Source: Brevundimonas sp.
GTDB taxonomy: Bacteria > Pseudomonadota > Alphaproteobacteria > Caulobacterales > Caulobacteraceae
Direction of reading: 5' to 3'
Length of the DNA stretch: 64,000 nucleotides
Assembly (NCBI RefSeq): GCF_019636155.1
Contig: NZ_JAHBYB010000003.1
Span: 62,001-126,000 of the forward strand
Below, piece after piece: positions 22,885 through 35,046 of the stretch. The position numbers were made by a program, and so were the translations under genes. The notes under the pieces were generated by a model. The model was not told where the DNA came from and did not search any database. It saw only the letters and a list, made by a program, of their open reading frames with translations. Position 1 is the stretch's first letter; every line of letters starts with the position of its first letter.

Positions 22885-23292
22885 TCAGAGCAGGTCGCGC
22901 AGCCAGGCGACCAGGGGTTCGTCGGCCGGAGGCATGGGATAGTCCGAAAGCTGGTTCGGCCTGACCCATTTCAGGGCGGCGTGTTCCTTGCGGATCACCG
23001 GCCCCGACCACCTGCGGCACAGATACAGTGGCATCAGAAGGTGAAAGGTTTCGTAAGCGTGGCTGGCGAAGACAAAGGGCGCCAGGCAGGATTCCTGGAC
23101 ATCGATGTCCAGCTCCTCCTTCAGCTCGCGGATCAGGGCCGCCTCGGGCCGTTCGCCGGCATCGACCTTGCCGCCCGGAAACTCCCACAGGCCCGCCAGC
23201 TGCTTGCCTTCGGGTCGCTGGGCGATCAGCACCCGCCCATCCGCGTCGATCAGGGCCGCGGCGACGACGAGGACGGTGGGGAGGGCGGTCAA
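22885..23292 (-). CDS. mutT: (Deoxy)nucleoside triphosphate pyrophosphohydrolase, MutT type
   Basis: A 135-residue Nudix hydrolase. The Nudix box runs GGKVDAGERPEAALIRELKEEL at about 39-60 with all key Glu residues. MutT removes 8-oxo-dGTP from the nucleotide pool and so prevents A:T to C:G mutations. The start is TTG at 23292, which overlaps the stop of the upstream toxin gene as TTGA; there is no better start because the homologous region begins at once. So mutT is translated from the toxin-antitoxin message. The flp pilin gene follows 27 bases later on the same strand. Confidence 0.9.
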   Translation of the reverse strand: MTALPTVLVVAAALIDADGRVLIAQRPEGKQLAGLWEFPGGKVDAGERPEAALIRELKEELDIDVQESCLAPFVFASHAYETFHLLMPLYLCRRWSGPVIRKEHAALKWVRPNQLSDYPMPPADEPLVAWLRDLL

Positions 23293-23579
23293 TCGAAGGC
23301 CTGGCGCAGGTCGTAGCCCGCATAGACGACCCGCAGGACGAAAACCCGAACACCTGCGACGCGATAGAGCACATGGATTCTGCGCGCCGCTACGCCCATG
23401 CGAACGGACGTGCCGCCGATCAGCGGGCAGCTTTCCGGAAATTCACCGATCCGTACGAACAGGTCCGAGACAGCCGCTTCCAACCGCCGTGCGCCTGACG
23501 GACTGTCCATCGCGATCATGGTCAGAAGGTCGCCGAGCTGGCGCCGCGCCTTCGCAGAAATCAGGACGTCAGCCGCCAC
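23289..23579 (-). CDS. RelE/ParE family toxin
   Basis: A 96-residue protein with the ParE/RelE fold pattern: SAKARRQLGDLLTMIAMDSPSGARRL for the two N-terminal helices, then IGEFPESCPL, RIHVLYRVAGVRVFVLRVVYAG for the beta sheet and a short tail DLRQAF. Such toxins cleave mRNA on the ribosome (RelE) or inhibit gyrase (ParE); the sequence fits ParE somewhat better but the target is not certain. The start is GTG at 23579, inside the end of the antitoxin gene (11-base overlap), a usual arrangement with the antitoxin first. Its stop overlaps the mutT start. Confidence 0.88.
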   Translation of the reverse strand: MAADVLISAKARRQLGDLLTMIAMDSPSGARRLEAAVSDLFVRIGEFPESCPLIGGTSVRMGVAARRIHVLYRVAGVRVFVLRVVYAGYDLRQAFD

Positions 23580-23808
23580 GTTTGGCTTCGACCTGATCGA
23601 TCAGGTTGCGCATTTCAGCCATGACGTCCGCCATGGGCCGGAAGACGTCGGGCGCCGCATCGACCTCGCCCGAGGCCCGCTCAACCCAGGCGAGAGCATC
23701 CGCCGACGGCTGTGGGCTCGACAAGTCGTCTATCAGAGACTGGCTGACGACCGATCCGTCCATACCGGCATAGGGATCCGTCAAAAGGGCTTTCGGCTTG
23801 GCGCTCAT
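23569..23808 (-). CDS. Putative antitoxin partner of RelE/ParE toxin
   Basis: A 79-residue acidic protein located directly upstream of, and overlapping, the toxin gene. The last part, AAPDVFRPMADVMAEMRNLIDQVEAKRGG (split as AAPDVFRPMADVM and AEMRNLIDQVEAKRGG), is a likely helix that would wrap the toxin. The N-terminal half (MSAKPKALLTDPYAGMDGSV) is polar. No ribbon-helix-helix or AbrB motif is obvious, so it is assigned by position, size and charge. The antitoxin-toxin-mutT order suggests one transcript, probably autoregulated by the complex. Confidence 0.7.
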   Translation of the reverse strand: MSAKPKALLTDPYAGMDGSVVSQSLIDDLSSPQPSADALAWVERASGEVDAAPDVFRPMADVMAEMRNLIDQVEAKRGG

Positions 23809-23826
23809 CCCCGCATCCTACCGCAA

Positions 23827-25194
23827 TCAGCTGCGATAGTCGCCGTTGATCTCGACGTAGCGTTTGGTCAGGTCACAGGTCCAGACGGTGGCCGAGGCGC
23901 GGCCGGAGGCGACGTCCACGGTGATGTCGATCTCGGGGCGTTTCATATAGGCGCTCATCCTGGCCTCGTCGTAGCTCGGGGACGGGGCGCCGTCGATGGC
24001 CGCGACATGCGGGCCGAAGCGGATGGCCAAGCGGTCGCGGTCCACCGGCTCGTCGGTCTTACCCACGGCCATGACGACCCGGCCCCAGTTGGCGTCCTCG
24101 CCGGCGATGGCGGTCTTGACCAGGGGGCTGTCGGCGATCGACTTGGCCAGCTTGCGGGCCGAGGCCGGGCTGGCGGCGCCGTCCACCGTGACCTTGACGA
24201 ATTTGGTCGCCCCCTCGCCGTCGCGCACCAGTTGGTGCGCCAGATCCAGCATCACCTTGTCCAGGGCGGCCGAGAAGTCCTTCAGCCGACGGTCCCCGAC
24301 CCGGCCGATGCGCGGCGCCCCCGAGGCGCCGGTGGCGAACAACAGGCAGGTGTCGTTGGTCGAGGTGTCGCCGTCCACCGTCACCGAGTTGAAGGTGGTG
24401 CGCACATGCACCCCCAGCAGGGCCTGCAGCACCGGCGGGGCGATGGCGGCGTCGGTGACGATGAAGGCCAGCATGGTGGCCATGTCCGGCGCGATCATGC
24501 CCGAACCCTTGGCGATGCCCGCGATCCGCACCTTGACCCCCTCGATCCGGCATTCCGCATAGGATCCCTTGGGAAAGGTGTCGGTGGTCATGATGGCCCG
24601 GCCCGCCTCGGTCCACTGGTCGCCGGGGTCGCGGCCGGCGTCCAGGGTGGACTCCACCTCGTGCAGACGGGCTGCGATCTTCTTGTCGTCCAGCAGCACC
24701 CCGATGACCCCGGTGGAGGCCAGCATGACGTCGCGCTGGCGGCAGCCGAATCGCTTGGCGACCTCGGACGCCGTGCGCCGGGCGGCGTCGGCCCCGGCCT
24801 TGCCGGTGAAGGCGTTGGCGCAGCCGGCGTTGACCAGAAGAGCCCGCACATCCGAACCGCCGCCCTCGGCCGAAAGGTGGCGCTTGCACCAGTCGACGGG
24901 GGCCGAGCCCACCTTGTGCCGGGTGAAGACCCCCGCGCAGGTCGTGCCCCTGGCAAAGCGGAAGACGACCATGTCGGGCCGGTCGTGCTTGTAGAAGCCG
25001 GCCCGCGCGGCGGCCATCTCGACCCCGCCGATCGGCGGGATGCGGGGAAAGGGCACGGCCAGGGGCGAGACCTGCAGCCCCGGCTTGCCGGGCACGGCCG
25101 GCTCGGCCGCGCGGCCGCGCGCCAGGGGGGCGGTCAGGGGCTTCAGCGCCTTTTCCAGGGCGGCCTTGGCGGCGTCGGCGGGCTTCTTGTTCAA
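23827..25194 (-). CDS. argJ: Bifunctional glutamate N-acetyltransferase / amino-acid acetyltransferase
   Basis: ArgJ moves the acetyl group from N-acetylornithine to glutamate in arginine synthesis (recycling pathway) and may also use acetyl-CoA. The 455-residue precursor self-cleaves before the nucleophilic threonine in the KGSGMIAPDMATMLAF motif, giving alpha and beta chains. GEDANWGRVVMAVGK and the C-terminal KRYVEINGDYRS are canonical. The N-terminus has an extra 50 residues of Lys/Ala/Pro before the conserved region, longer than typical. The start is TTG at 25194, overlapping the stop of the upstream PPIase gene (TTGA), so it is translationally coupled to it. Confidence 0.95.
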   Translation of the reverse strand: MNKKPADAAKAALEKALKPLTAPLARGRAAEPAVPGKPGLQVSPLAVPFPRIPPIGGVEMAAARAGFYKHDRPDMVVFRFARGTTCAGVFTRHKVGSAPVDWCKRHLSAEGGGSDVRALLVNAGCANAFTGKAGADAARRTASEVAKRFGCRQRDVMLASTGVIGVLLDDKKIAARLHEVESTLDAGRDPGDQWTEAGRAIMTTDTFPKGSYAECRIEGVKVRIAGIAKGSGMIAPDMATMLAFIVTDAAIAPPVLQALLGVHVRTTFNSVTVDGDTSTNDTCLLFATGASGAPRIGRVGDRRLKDFSAALDKVMLDLAHQLVRDGEGATKFVKVTVDGAASPASARKLAKSIADSPLVKTAIAGEDANWGRVVMAVGKTDEPVDRDRLAIRFGPHVAAIDGAPSPSYDEARMSAYMKRPEIDITVDVASGRASATVWTCDLTKRYVEINGDYRS

Positions 25195-26138
25195 GACTTG
25201 GCGGCTCCGGATGCGACGGGGGCGGTGGGCGGGACGGTCTGCGCGGGCGGCGGGGCCGAGGCCGGCTCGGACGCCGCGCCCCCGGCCTCGCCGGATAGCA
25301 GCACCTCGACCTTGGCCTTGCCGCGCAGCTGCTCCAGCAACTGCCGCACCCCTTCATAGGTCAGGTAGCGCACGATCTGGGGCCGGGCCTGCTCGAGGGT
25401 GGGCGGACTTTCGCGGCGGCGGTCCTCGACCCGCAGCACGGCCCAGCCGCCCTCGGTCTGGAACGGCCCGACCGTCGATCCGGCCGCCTTGTCGCGCAGG
25501 GCCACGGCATAGGCCTGGGGCATGACGTCCAGGGTCGAATAGCCCAGGTCGCCGCCGGAATATCTGGTCGCCTCGTCGATCGACCGCTCCATGGCCACGG
25601 CCTCGAACTGGGCGCCCTGGCCCAGCATGCCGATGACGGCGTCCGCCTCCGCCTTGGTGCGCGACAGGATCAGGCGCACCCGGATCTCCTCGGACGTCCG
25701 GGCCAGCTTCAGCTGCTCCTGATAGAGGGCCTGGACCGCCTGGTCGGTGATGGCCCCGTTGACCACCGTTTCCACCAGCATGTCGCCCAGGATGCGCTCA
25801 CGCGTGGCCTCAAGTCTCCGCTGGGCCAGGGGCGAATTGTCCAGGCCGCGCCGTTCGGCCTCGTGGGCCAGCAACTTCTGGTCGATCACCTCGTCCAGCA
25901 CGCGCCGGAACAGGCCCGAGGTCGCGTCCAGGGCCTCGCCCTCGCCGACCAGGCCCTGGGCCACCGCCTCGCGCCGCACGTCCGAGGCCCAGATGGTCTG
26001 ATCCTTGACCCGGGCCACGGCCCGGTCGCCCGGCTCGGGCGCACGGTCTGCGCCCCCGTCGCCGCAGGCGGCCAGGGTCAGGCCCAGCATCAGGCAGAGG
26101 GCGACCGCGAGGGTCGATTTCGGCTTGGGATATCGCAT
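25191..26138 (-). CDS. Peptidyl-prolyl isomerase lipoprotein (PpiC/SurA type)
   Basis: A 315-residue exported foldase. The lipobox LTLAAC (cysteine about 25) marks a lipoprotein. A SurA/PrsA-type N-terminal helical part (QTIWASDVRREAVAQGLV and EVIDQKLLAHEAERRGL) is followed by a parvulin domain (about 155-255) with EEIRVRLILSRT, SGGDLGYSTLDVMP and GPFQTEGGWAVLRVEDRR. The tail is Pro/Ala/Ser rich. It would assist folding of periplasmic or outer-membrane proteins. It lies upstream of argJ in an operon and divergent from secA, which makes an export-related unit in function if not in transcription. Confidence 0.9.
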   Translation of the reverse strand: MRYPKPKSTLAVALCLMLGLTLAACGDGGADRAPEPGDRAVARVKDQTIWASDVRREAVAQGLVGEGEALDATSGLFRRVLDEVIDQKLLAHEAERRGLDNSPLAQRRLEATRERILGDMLVETVVNGAITDQAVQALYQEQLKLARTSEEIRVRLILSRTKAEADAVIGMLGQGAQFEAVAMERSIDEATRYSGGDLGYSTLDVMPQAYAVALRDKAAGSTVGPFQTEGGWAVLRVEDRRRESPPTLEQARPQIVRYLTYEGVRQLLEQLRGKAKVEVLLSGEAGGAASEPASAPPPAQTVPPTAPVASGAAKS

Positions 26139-26214
26139 CGGCGGCGCTCCGTGGGCGCGGCGCGGGACCCCGGACGCCGGGGCCGGAGCCGCGTGCGTCG
26201 TCAAGCCCCTTGCG

Positions 26215-26243
26215 TTGACAGGGGTAAGGCCGGTGCTTAAGTC
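26215..26243 (+). promoter_or_regulatory. Candidate promoter upstream of secA
   Basis: TTGACA at 26215-26220 is an exact -35 hexamer, followed after 17 bases by TAAGTC as a weak -10. It points at secA, whose ATG is about 170 bases downstream. The long leader allows further control of secA translation, but no secM-like reading frame was recognised. Confidence 0.4.
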
Positions 26244-26410
26244 CCGCCTGCGCCCAAGTCGAGGGGTTTTCGATCCTACGCGCGGCCCTTCGCATGCGCC
26301 TTTTCGGCGGCGCCGGGGGCCGCCGTCGATCCGGCCCCGCCAGAGGCGTCGCAACCGTCCCCGCGGGGACCCGTCAGAGCCCTTACCCGCTCGATCGCCT
26401 CGGATCGCCC

Positions 26411-29260
<2,850 letters not shown>

Positions 29261-29343
29261 GGGCGCTAACGCTCGCGTCGCGGACGCTCGCTGCTTGAGC
29301 GCGGGGGTTTGGCGCGGGGCGGCGCAGGGATTAAGGCTGGGAC

Positions 29344-30510
29344 ATGAGCTGGAAGCCCCTGTTTTCGCGCGCCCTGGCGCTGGCGCCGGATCGGCTGCAT
29401 TTCGCGGCCCACAGCCACCATCTGTGGCCCGACGCCGCCTTCGAGGGCCAGATGGCGGCCTGGGAAGACGCCAACCGCCACGCCGACCGCAAATGGGATC
29501 TGGTGTTCGGCGAGGTGATCCCCGAGGCCCAGGGCCATGTCGCGGCGGAACTGGGCCTGCCCGATCCGGCCAGCCTCGTCTTCTCGCCCAACACCCACGA
29601 CCTGATCGTGCGCCTGGTCTCCGGCGCGCCGCGGCGGCCAGTCCGCATCCTGTCGACCGATGGCGAGTTCCATTCCTTCCGCCGCCAGGCCCAGCGCTGG
29701 GAAGAGGCGGGCGAGGCGGTGGTGACCCGCACGCCCCTGGCCCCCTTCGACACCTTCGCCGAACGCTTCCTGGCCCAGGCGCGGGGCGGCGGGTTCGACA
29801 TCATCCTGGTCAGCCAGGTCTTCTTCCGCACCGGCCAGACCTTCGACGCGGTGGAGGCCCTGGCCGCCCTGGCCGATCCGGCCGGGCCCTGGGTGGTCAT
29901 CGACGGATACCACCGCTTCATGGCCGCCCCGACCGACCTGTCCGGCGTCGCCCACCGCGTCTTCTACCTGGCCGGAGGCTACAAATACGCCATGGCTGGA
30001 GAAGGGGCCTGTTTCCTGCACGCCCCGCCGGGCTTCTGCCCGCGGCCGGTGGTGACCGGCTGGTTCGCCGAGTTCGGCGATCTGGAAGGCCCGCCGGGCG
30101 GGGTCGGCTATCGCACCGACGGCGGCCGTTTCTGGGGCGCGACCTTCGACGTGACGCCGCTTTACCGCTTCAACGCCGTGCGGCGGATGATGGCGCGCGA
30201 GGGGCTGACCACGGCGGTCATGGCCGAACAGGCGCGCGGGCTGATGATCCGCTTCTGCGACGCCGTCGCGACCGGGGCGGCGGGACGGCTGTCGGACGCC
30301 GCACTGCTGAACCCGGTGGAGGGTCCGGGCCCGCGGGCCCGTTTCCTGGCCTTCCGGCATCCGCGGGCCGGCGCCTGGCAGAAGGCGCTGCTGGCGCAGG
30401 GCGTGGTGTCCGATGTGCGGGACGACGTGATCCGCTTCGGCTTCGGCCCCTATCAGGACGAGGCCGATGTTCAGCGGCTGATCGCCGCCTGCGCCCGCGC
30501 CCTGGCCTGA
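29344..30510 (+). CDS. Class V aminotransferase-fold PLP enzyme, kynureninase-like
   Basis: A 388-residue fold-type I PLP enzyme. The N-terminus has FAAHSHHLWPDAAFEGQ, the PLP-phosphate contact region is SPNTHDLIVRL, the aspartate is in VVIDGYHRFMA and the Schiff-base lysine is about 214 (AGGYKYAMAGEGACF). The class V ordering and GYKYAMAGEG resemble kynureninase, which cleaves kynurenine to anthranilate and alanine. A true KynU usually shows other residues around the pocket, so the assignment is tentative. KynA, the first enzyme of the kynurenine route, lies 7 kb downstream, which gives some support. It follows secA by 83 bases. Confidence 0.7.
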   Translation: MSWKPLFSRALALAPDRLHFAAHSHHLWPDAAFEGQMAAWEDANRHADRKWDLVFGEVIPEAQGHVAAELGLPDPASLVFSPNTHDLIVRLVSGAPRRPVRILSTDGEFHSFRRQAQRWEEAGEAVVTRTPLAPFDTFAERFLAQARGGGFDIILVSQVFFRTGQTFDAVEALAALADPAGPWVVIDGYHRFMAAPTDLSGVAHRVFYLAGGYKYAMAGEGACFLHAPPGFCPRPVVTGWFAEFGDLEGPPGGVGYRTDGGRFWGATFDVTPLYRFNAVRRMMAREGLTTAVMAEQARGLMIRFCDAVATGAAGRLSDAALLNPVEGPGPRARFLAFRHPRAGAWQKALLAQGVVSDVRDDVIRFGFGPYQDEADVQRLIAACARALA

Positions 30511-30517
30511 GCCGGCC

Positions 30518-31399
30518 TCAGAAGAAGGTCGAATCTTCCTGCATCTTGGGCTCGGGCGCCGGTCGGGGCGCGGCGCGAGGGGTCGGCGCGCGCGGGGCGC
30601 TCGACGTTTCGGGCGTCACGGTGGGGTCGGTGACGGCGCCGGCCGGTGGGATCGGCGCCAGGGTCGGATAGGACAGGCTTTCGGGCGCCCCGTCTCCGGG
30701 GGCCACGAAGGGCGCCGGAGCGTCCGGATCGGCCACAGGCGCGGGCTCCAGCCGGTCGGGCGCGTCCAGGTCGTCGCGGATGAAGGCCCAGGACCGCTTG
30801 TCGGTGCAGGCGCAGGCCTTCAGGAAGCCCTCGCGGTCACGCCAGATGATCAGCGGATAGCGGGTGGAGACGCCCGCGTCGCGCAGCAGGCCGCCCAGCC
30901 GGTCGGAGAATTGGCGGCTGGCCTCGACCACGGCCGAACGGGCCAGGTTGCCGTCGGCGGCGGGCACGCCGGCGGCGGTCCACTGGCGGCTGGGGGTCGC
31001 GGTCCAGCGCTGATACAGGGTCCAGTCGCGGCTCAGCCACAGCTCGGCGATGGTGGCGCGTTCGGCGGCCGTGGACTGGGCCAGGCCCTCGCGGTCCGGG
31101 CGGGCGAATAGGACGACCCGCGTCTCCACCCCTGCGGCGCGCAGCTTGGGGCCCTCCTCCTGCTCATAGGCCTGGGTCGCGGCGCTGTCGCGATAGCCGA
31201 CGACATACAGGGGCTGGCCGCCGCCGCCGCCGGACACCCACGACGCCTCGTCCAGCAGGCGCTGGATCTCGGCCTGGTGGCGGGTCAGGGTCACCGGCTG
31301 GAACCGGGCGTAGAAATTCCAGTAGGCCCAGTAGCCCCCGCCCGCCAGCAGCAGGCCGATCAGGGCCGACAGGGCCGACCAGACGAAAAACCGACGCAT
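30518..31399 (-). CDS. Membrane-anchored protein of unknown function
   Basis: A 293-residue protein with one N-terminal transmembrane segment (about 5-27, FVWSALSALIGLLLAGGGYW) and a large periplasmic part. I do not recognise a family. The middle contains a possible alpha/beta core (YVVGYRDSAATQAY, TRVVLFARPDR, YPLIIWRDREGFLKACACTDKRSW), suggestive of a thioredoxin or glycosyl-hydrolase like fold, with a CAC motif that may bind metal or form a disulfide. The last 70 residues are a Pro/Ala linker ending PKMQEDSTFF. It is convergent with the kynureninase-like gene (seven bases apart). The GGGGGQ loop after the transmembrane segment is unusual. Confidence 0.6.
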   Translation of the reverse strand: MRRFFVWSALSALIGLLLAGGGYWAYWNFYARFQPVTLTRHQAEIQRLLDEASWVSGGGGGQPLYVVGYRDSAATQAYEQEEGPKLRAAGVETRVVLFARPDREGLAQSTAAERATIAELWLSRDWTLYQRWTATPSRQWTAAGVPAADGNLARSAVVEASRQFSDRLGGLLRDAGVSTRYPLIIWRDREGFLKACACTDKRSWAFIRDDLDAPDRLEPAPVADPDAPAPFVAPGDGAPESLSYPTLAPIPPAGAVTDPTVTPETSSAPRAPTPRAAPRPAPEPKMQEDSTFF

Positions 31400-31444
31400 C
31401 GGAACGCGGCCTCCAGCTTCACCATTCGCAGAGGTTAACGCCTA

Positions 31445-31504
31445 GAGCCTGATCGGTTGAGGTGGAATCGCTTCGCGATTCCGCCGATGCCGTGAATCAG
31501 GCTC
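31445..31504. repeat. Nested hairpin element 1 upstream of the membrane-protein gene
   Basis: Outer arms GAGCCTGAT and ATCAGGCTC enclose an inner perfect stem GGAATCGC-TTC-GCGATTCC. The left edge CTAGAGCCTGATC resembles the CTAGAGCATGTCC at 2015. This looks like one unit of an intergenic palindrome family that is common in alphaproteobacteria. The unit lies between the membrane-protein gene and mmsA. Confidence 0.7.
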
Positions 31505-31518
31505 CAGGACATCCCTGG

Positions 31519-31567
31519 ACCGAAATCTGAGCCCAGTTGGACTTCATCCGACTGAACCGATTTCGGT
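31519..31567. repeat. Nested hairpin element 2
   Basis: Arms ACCGAAATC and GATTTCGGT form the outer stem and AGTTGGA-CTTCA-TCCGACT the inner stem, with one G-T pair. It follows element 1 by 14 bases and precedes a third hairpin at 31599. No coding region is involved. Confidence 0.65.
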
Positions 31568-31598
31568 CTAGCATCAAAAAGCGTTGTTCCGAAGACAC

Positions 31599-31629
31599 GT
31601 CTCCTCCCCATTGAAAATGGAGAGGAGAC
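31599..31629. repeat. Hairpin unit at the end of mmsA
   Basis: GTCTCCTC and GAGGAGAC arms flank CCATT-GAAA-ATGG, so the unit is a near-perfect stem-loop ending six bases before the mmsA stop codon. It has the same opening GTCTCCTCCCCATT as the repeat at 2037. On the minus strand it could terminate the mmsA transcript. Confidence 0.65.
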
Positions 31630-31635
31630 CAGGCC

Positions 31636-33138
<1,503 letters not shown>

Positions 33139-33241
33139 GGTCGAGCCTCTCGCCTTGGATGGTCGGACAGTTCCGGGATCGAGGCGGGTTTAGACCCTGA
33201 ACCGCGCGGGCGACAAGGCATGTCCTCCCCATGACGCCAGA

Positions 33242-33260
33242 GGCAGGGTCTTTCCTTGCC
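33242..33260. terminator. Weak stem-loop between lrp and mmsA
   Basis: GGCAGGG-TCTTT-CCTTGCC forms a seven-base-pair stem with one G-T pair. It lies in the gap after the lrp stop and before the mmsA start, so it may end the lrp transcript. There is no T-run. Confidence 0.35.
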
Positions 33261-33308
33261 CGGAGCCCTGCAATGCGTGGAACATCGTCCTTCGGCGCGA
33301 CGGGGCGC

Positions 33309-33785
33309 TCACACCGGCAGGGCGGCGCGCTTGACGACGGTGCGCATGGCGACGCTGGAGGAGACACGGGTCACCCCGGGCAGGCGCGTCAATTCGCGCG
33401 CGTGGATTCGTTCCAGGTCGTCCACGTCGCGCACCACCAGGCGCAGCAGATAGTCGCTGGACCCCGTCATCAGATAGCATTCCACCACCTCGGGCGCGCT
33501 GGCCACGGCGGTCTCGAAGGCGGTCAGGGCGGCCTCGGCCTGGGACGACAGGGTGACGGTGACGAAGACGCTGATCGGCAGGCCCACCGCGCGTTCGTTC
33601 AGAACGGCCGTATAGCGGCTGATGACCCCGGCGGCCTCCAGCGCCCGCAGCCGGCGCAGGCAGGCGCTTTCGGACAGATTCACGGCGCGGGCCAGGTCGG
33701 CGTTGGTCATGCGTCCATCGACCTGAAGGGCGCGAAGCATCTTCCGGTCGATATCGTCCAGGGTTACGGCGGAAACGGTCTTCAT
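33309..33785 (-). CDS. Lrp/AsnC family transcriptional regulator
   Basis: A 158-residue Lrp/AsnC regulator. The helix-turn-helix lies at about 10-65 (LDDIDRKMLRALQVDGRMTN, then ADLARAVNLSESACLRRLRAL). The C-terminal RAM domain (about 75-155) has VVECYLMTGSSDYLLRLVVRD, the loop that binds amino acids. It is divergent from ald (alanine dehydrogenase), the arrangement of AldR/PutR-type activators that sense alanine or related amino acids. A small inverted repeat lies 15 bases before its start. mmsA, encoded downstream on the same strand, could also be a target. Confidence 0.92.
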   Translation of the reverse strand: MKTVSAVTLDDIDRKMLRALQVDGRMTNADLARAVNLSESACLRRLRALEAAGVISRYTAVLNERAVGLPISVFVTVTLSSQAEAALTAFETAVASAPEVVECYLMTGSSDYLLRLVVRDVDDLERIHARELTRLPGVTRVSSSVAMRTVVKRAALPV

Positions 33786-33799
33786 GGGTGGCTCATGGT

Positions 33800-33810
33800 G
33801 CAGATTCTGC
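33800..33810. promoter_or_regulatory. Candidate operator between lrp and ald
   Basis: GCAGA-T-TCTGC is a perfect inverted repeat, followed by a partial second copy (TCTGCGAAA) about 20 bases further on. This sits in the divergent lrp/ald spacer and is a plausible Lrp-type binding site. It is short, so chance cannot be ruled out. Confidence 0.4.
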
Positions 33811-33927
33811 GACTTTACGCCGATCAGTCTGCGAAAAGAACAGGAACCTGCGATGGAACCGCCGCTAGATTGCGCGGCGACGGCGACCGCCGGATCGGCT
33901 CGCCCAAGGACAAGAGGAAACGTCCCC

Positions 33928-35046
33928 ATGCACGTCGGCGTCCCCAAGGAAATCAAGAAGAACGAACATCGCGTCGGCCTGACGCCGACCGCGGTGCGCG
34001 AATACACGGCCCATGGCCATCGCGTCACGATCCAGACCGGTGCGGGCCTGGGCGCCGGCTTCGCCGACGAGGACTTCAAGCGCGCGGGCGCCGATATCGC
34101 CGCCACCGCCGCCGACGTCTTCGCCCAGGCTGACATGATCGTGAAGGTCAAGGAGCCCCAGAAGGTCGAGTGGGAGATGCTCCGCGAGGACCAGATCCTG
34201 TTCACCTACCTGCACCTGGCGCCCGATCCGGAACAGACCCGGGGCCTGATCGCCTCCAAATGCGCCGCCATCGCCTATGAGACGGTGACCGACGCGCGCG
34301 GCGGCCTGCCCCTGCTGGCGCCCATGTCCGAAGTGGCCGGGCGGATCGCCGTCTTCTCGGCGGCCGAGACCCTGCTGAAGCACAACGGCGGCATGGGTCT
34401 GCTGTTCAGCGGCGTGCCGGGCGTGGCGCCGGCGCGGGTGCTGGTCCTGGGCGGCGGCGTCGTCGGGATGAACGCGGCGCGGATGGCGGTCGGCCTGGGC
34501 GCCGAGGTGGTGGTGATGGAGCGTTCCATCCCCCGCATGGCCCATGTCGACGAGGTCACCGGCGGCCGCATCGTCACCCGCTATTCCTCGATCGGCGCCA
34601 TCGAGGAAGAACTGGTCAAGGCCGACGTCATCATCGGCGCCGTACTAGTGCCGGGCGCCGAGGCGCCCAAGTTGATCAAGCGCGAACACCTGAAGCAGAT
34701 GAAGCCCGGCTCGGTCCTGGTCGACGTGGCCATCGACCAGGGTGGCTGTTTCGAGACGTCAAAGGCCACGACCCACGAAGACCCCACCTTCGTCGTCGAC
34801 GGCGTGGTCCATTACTGCGTCGCCAACATGCCCGGCGCGGCGCCGCGCACCAGTTCCGAAGCCCTGAACAACGCCACCCTGCCCTTTGGCCTGGCCCTGG
34901 CGAACCACGGCCTGGAGGCGCTGAAGCAGAACCCGCACCTGGCGCGTGGCCTGAATGTGCTGAAGGGCGAACTGACCTATCCGGCCGTGGCCGAGGCCAT
35001 GGACCTGTCGTGGTCCGACCCGTTCGGCGTCTGGGCCAAGGGGTGA
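33928..35046 (+). CDS. ald: Alanine dehydrogenase
   Basis: Ald catalyses reversible NAD-dependent oxidative deamination of L-alanine to pyruvate and ammonia. The 372-residue protein opens MHVGVPKEIKKNEHRVGLTP, contains the substrate lysine in IVKVKEPQ and the catalytic histidine in FTYLHLA, the Rossmann loop VLGGGVVGMNAARMA and the MPGAAPRTSSEALNNATLPF signature near 300. The ATG at 33928 matches the conserved N-terminus; an in-frame ATG at 33784 is not used. The divergent Lrp-family gene is its probable regulator. Confidence 0.97.
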   Translation: MHVGVPKEIKKNEHRVGLTPTAVREYTAHGHRVTIQTGAGLGAGFADEDFKRAGADIAATAADVFAQADMIVKVKEPQKVEWEMLREDQILFTYLHLAPDPEQTRGLIASKCAAIAYETVTDARGGLPLLAPMSEVAGRIAVFSAAETLLKHNGGMGLLFSGVPGVAPARVLVLGGGVVGMNAARMAVGLGAEVVVMERSIPRMAHVDEVTGGRIVTRYSSIGAIEEELVKADVIIGAVLVPGAEAPKLIKREHLKQMKPGSVLVDVAIDQGGCFETSKATTHEDPTFVVDGVVHYCVANMPGAAPRTSSEALNNATLPFGLALANHGLEALKQNPHLARGLNVLKGELTYPAVAEAMDLSWSDPFGVWAKG

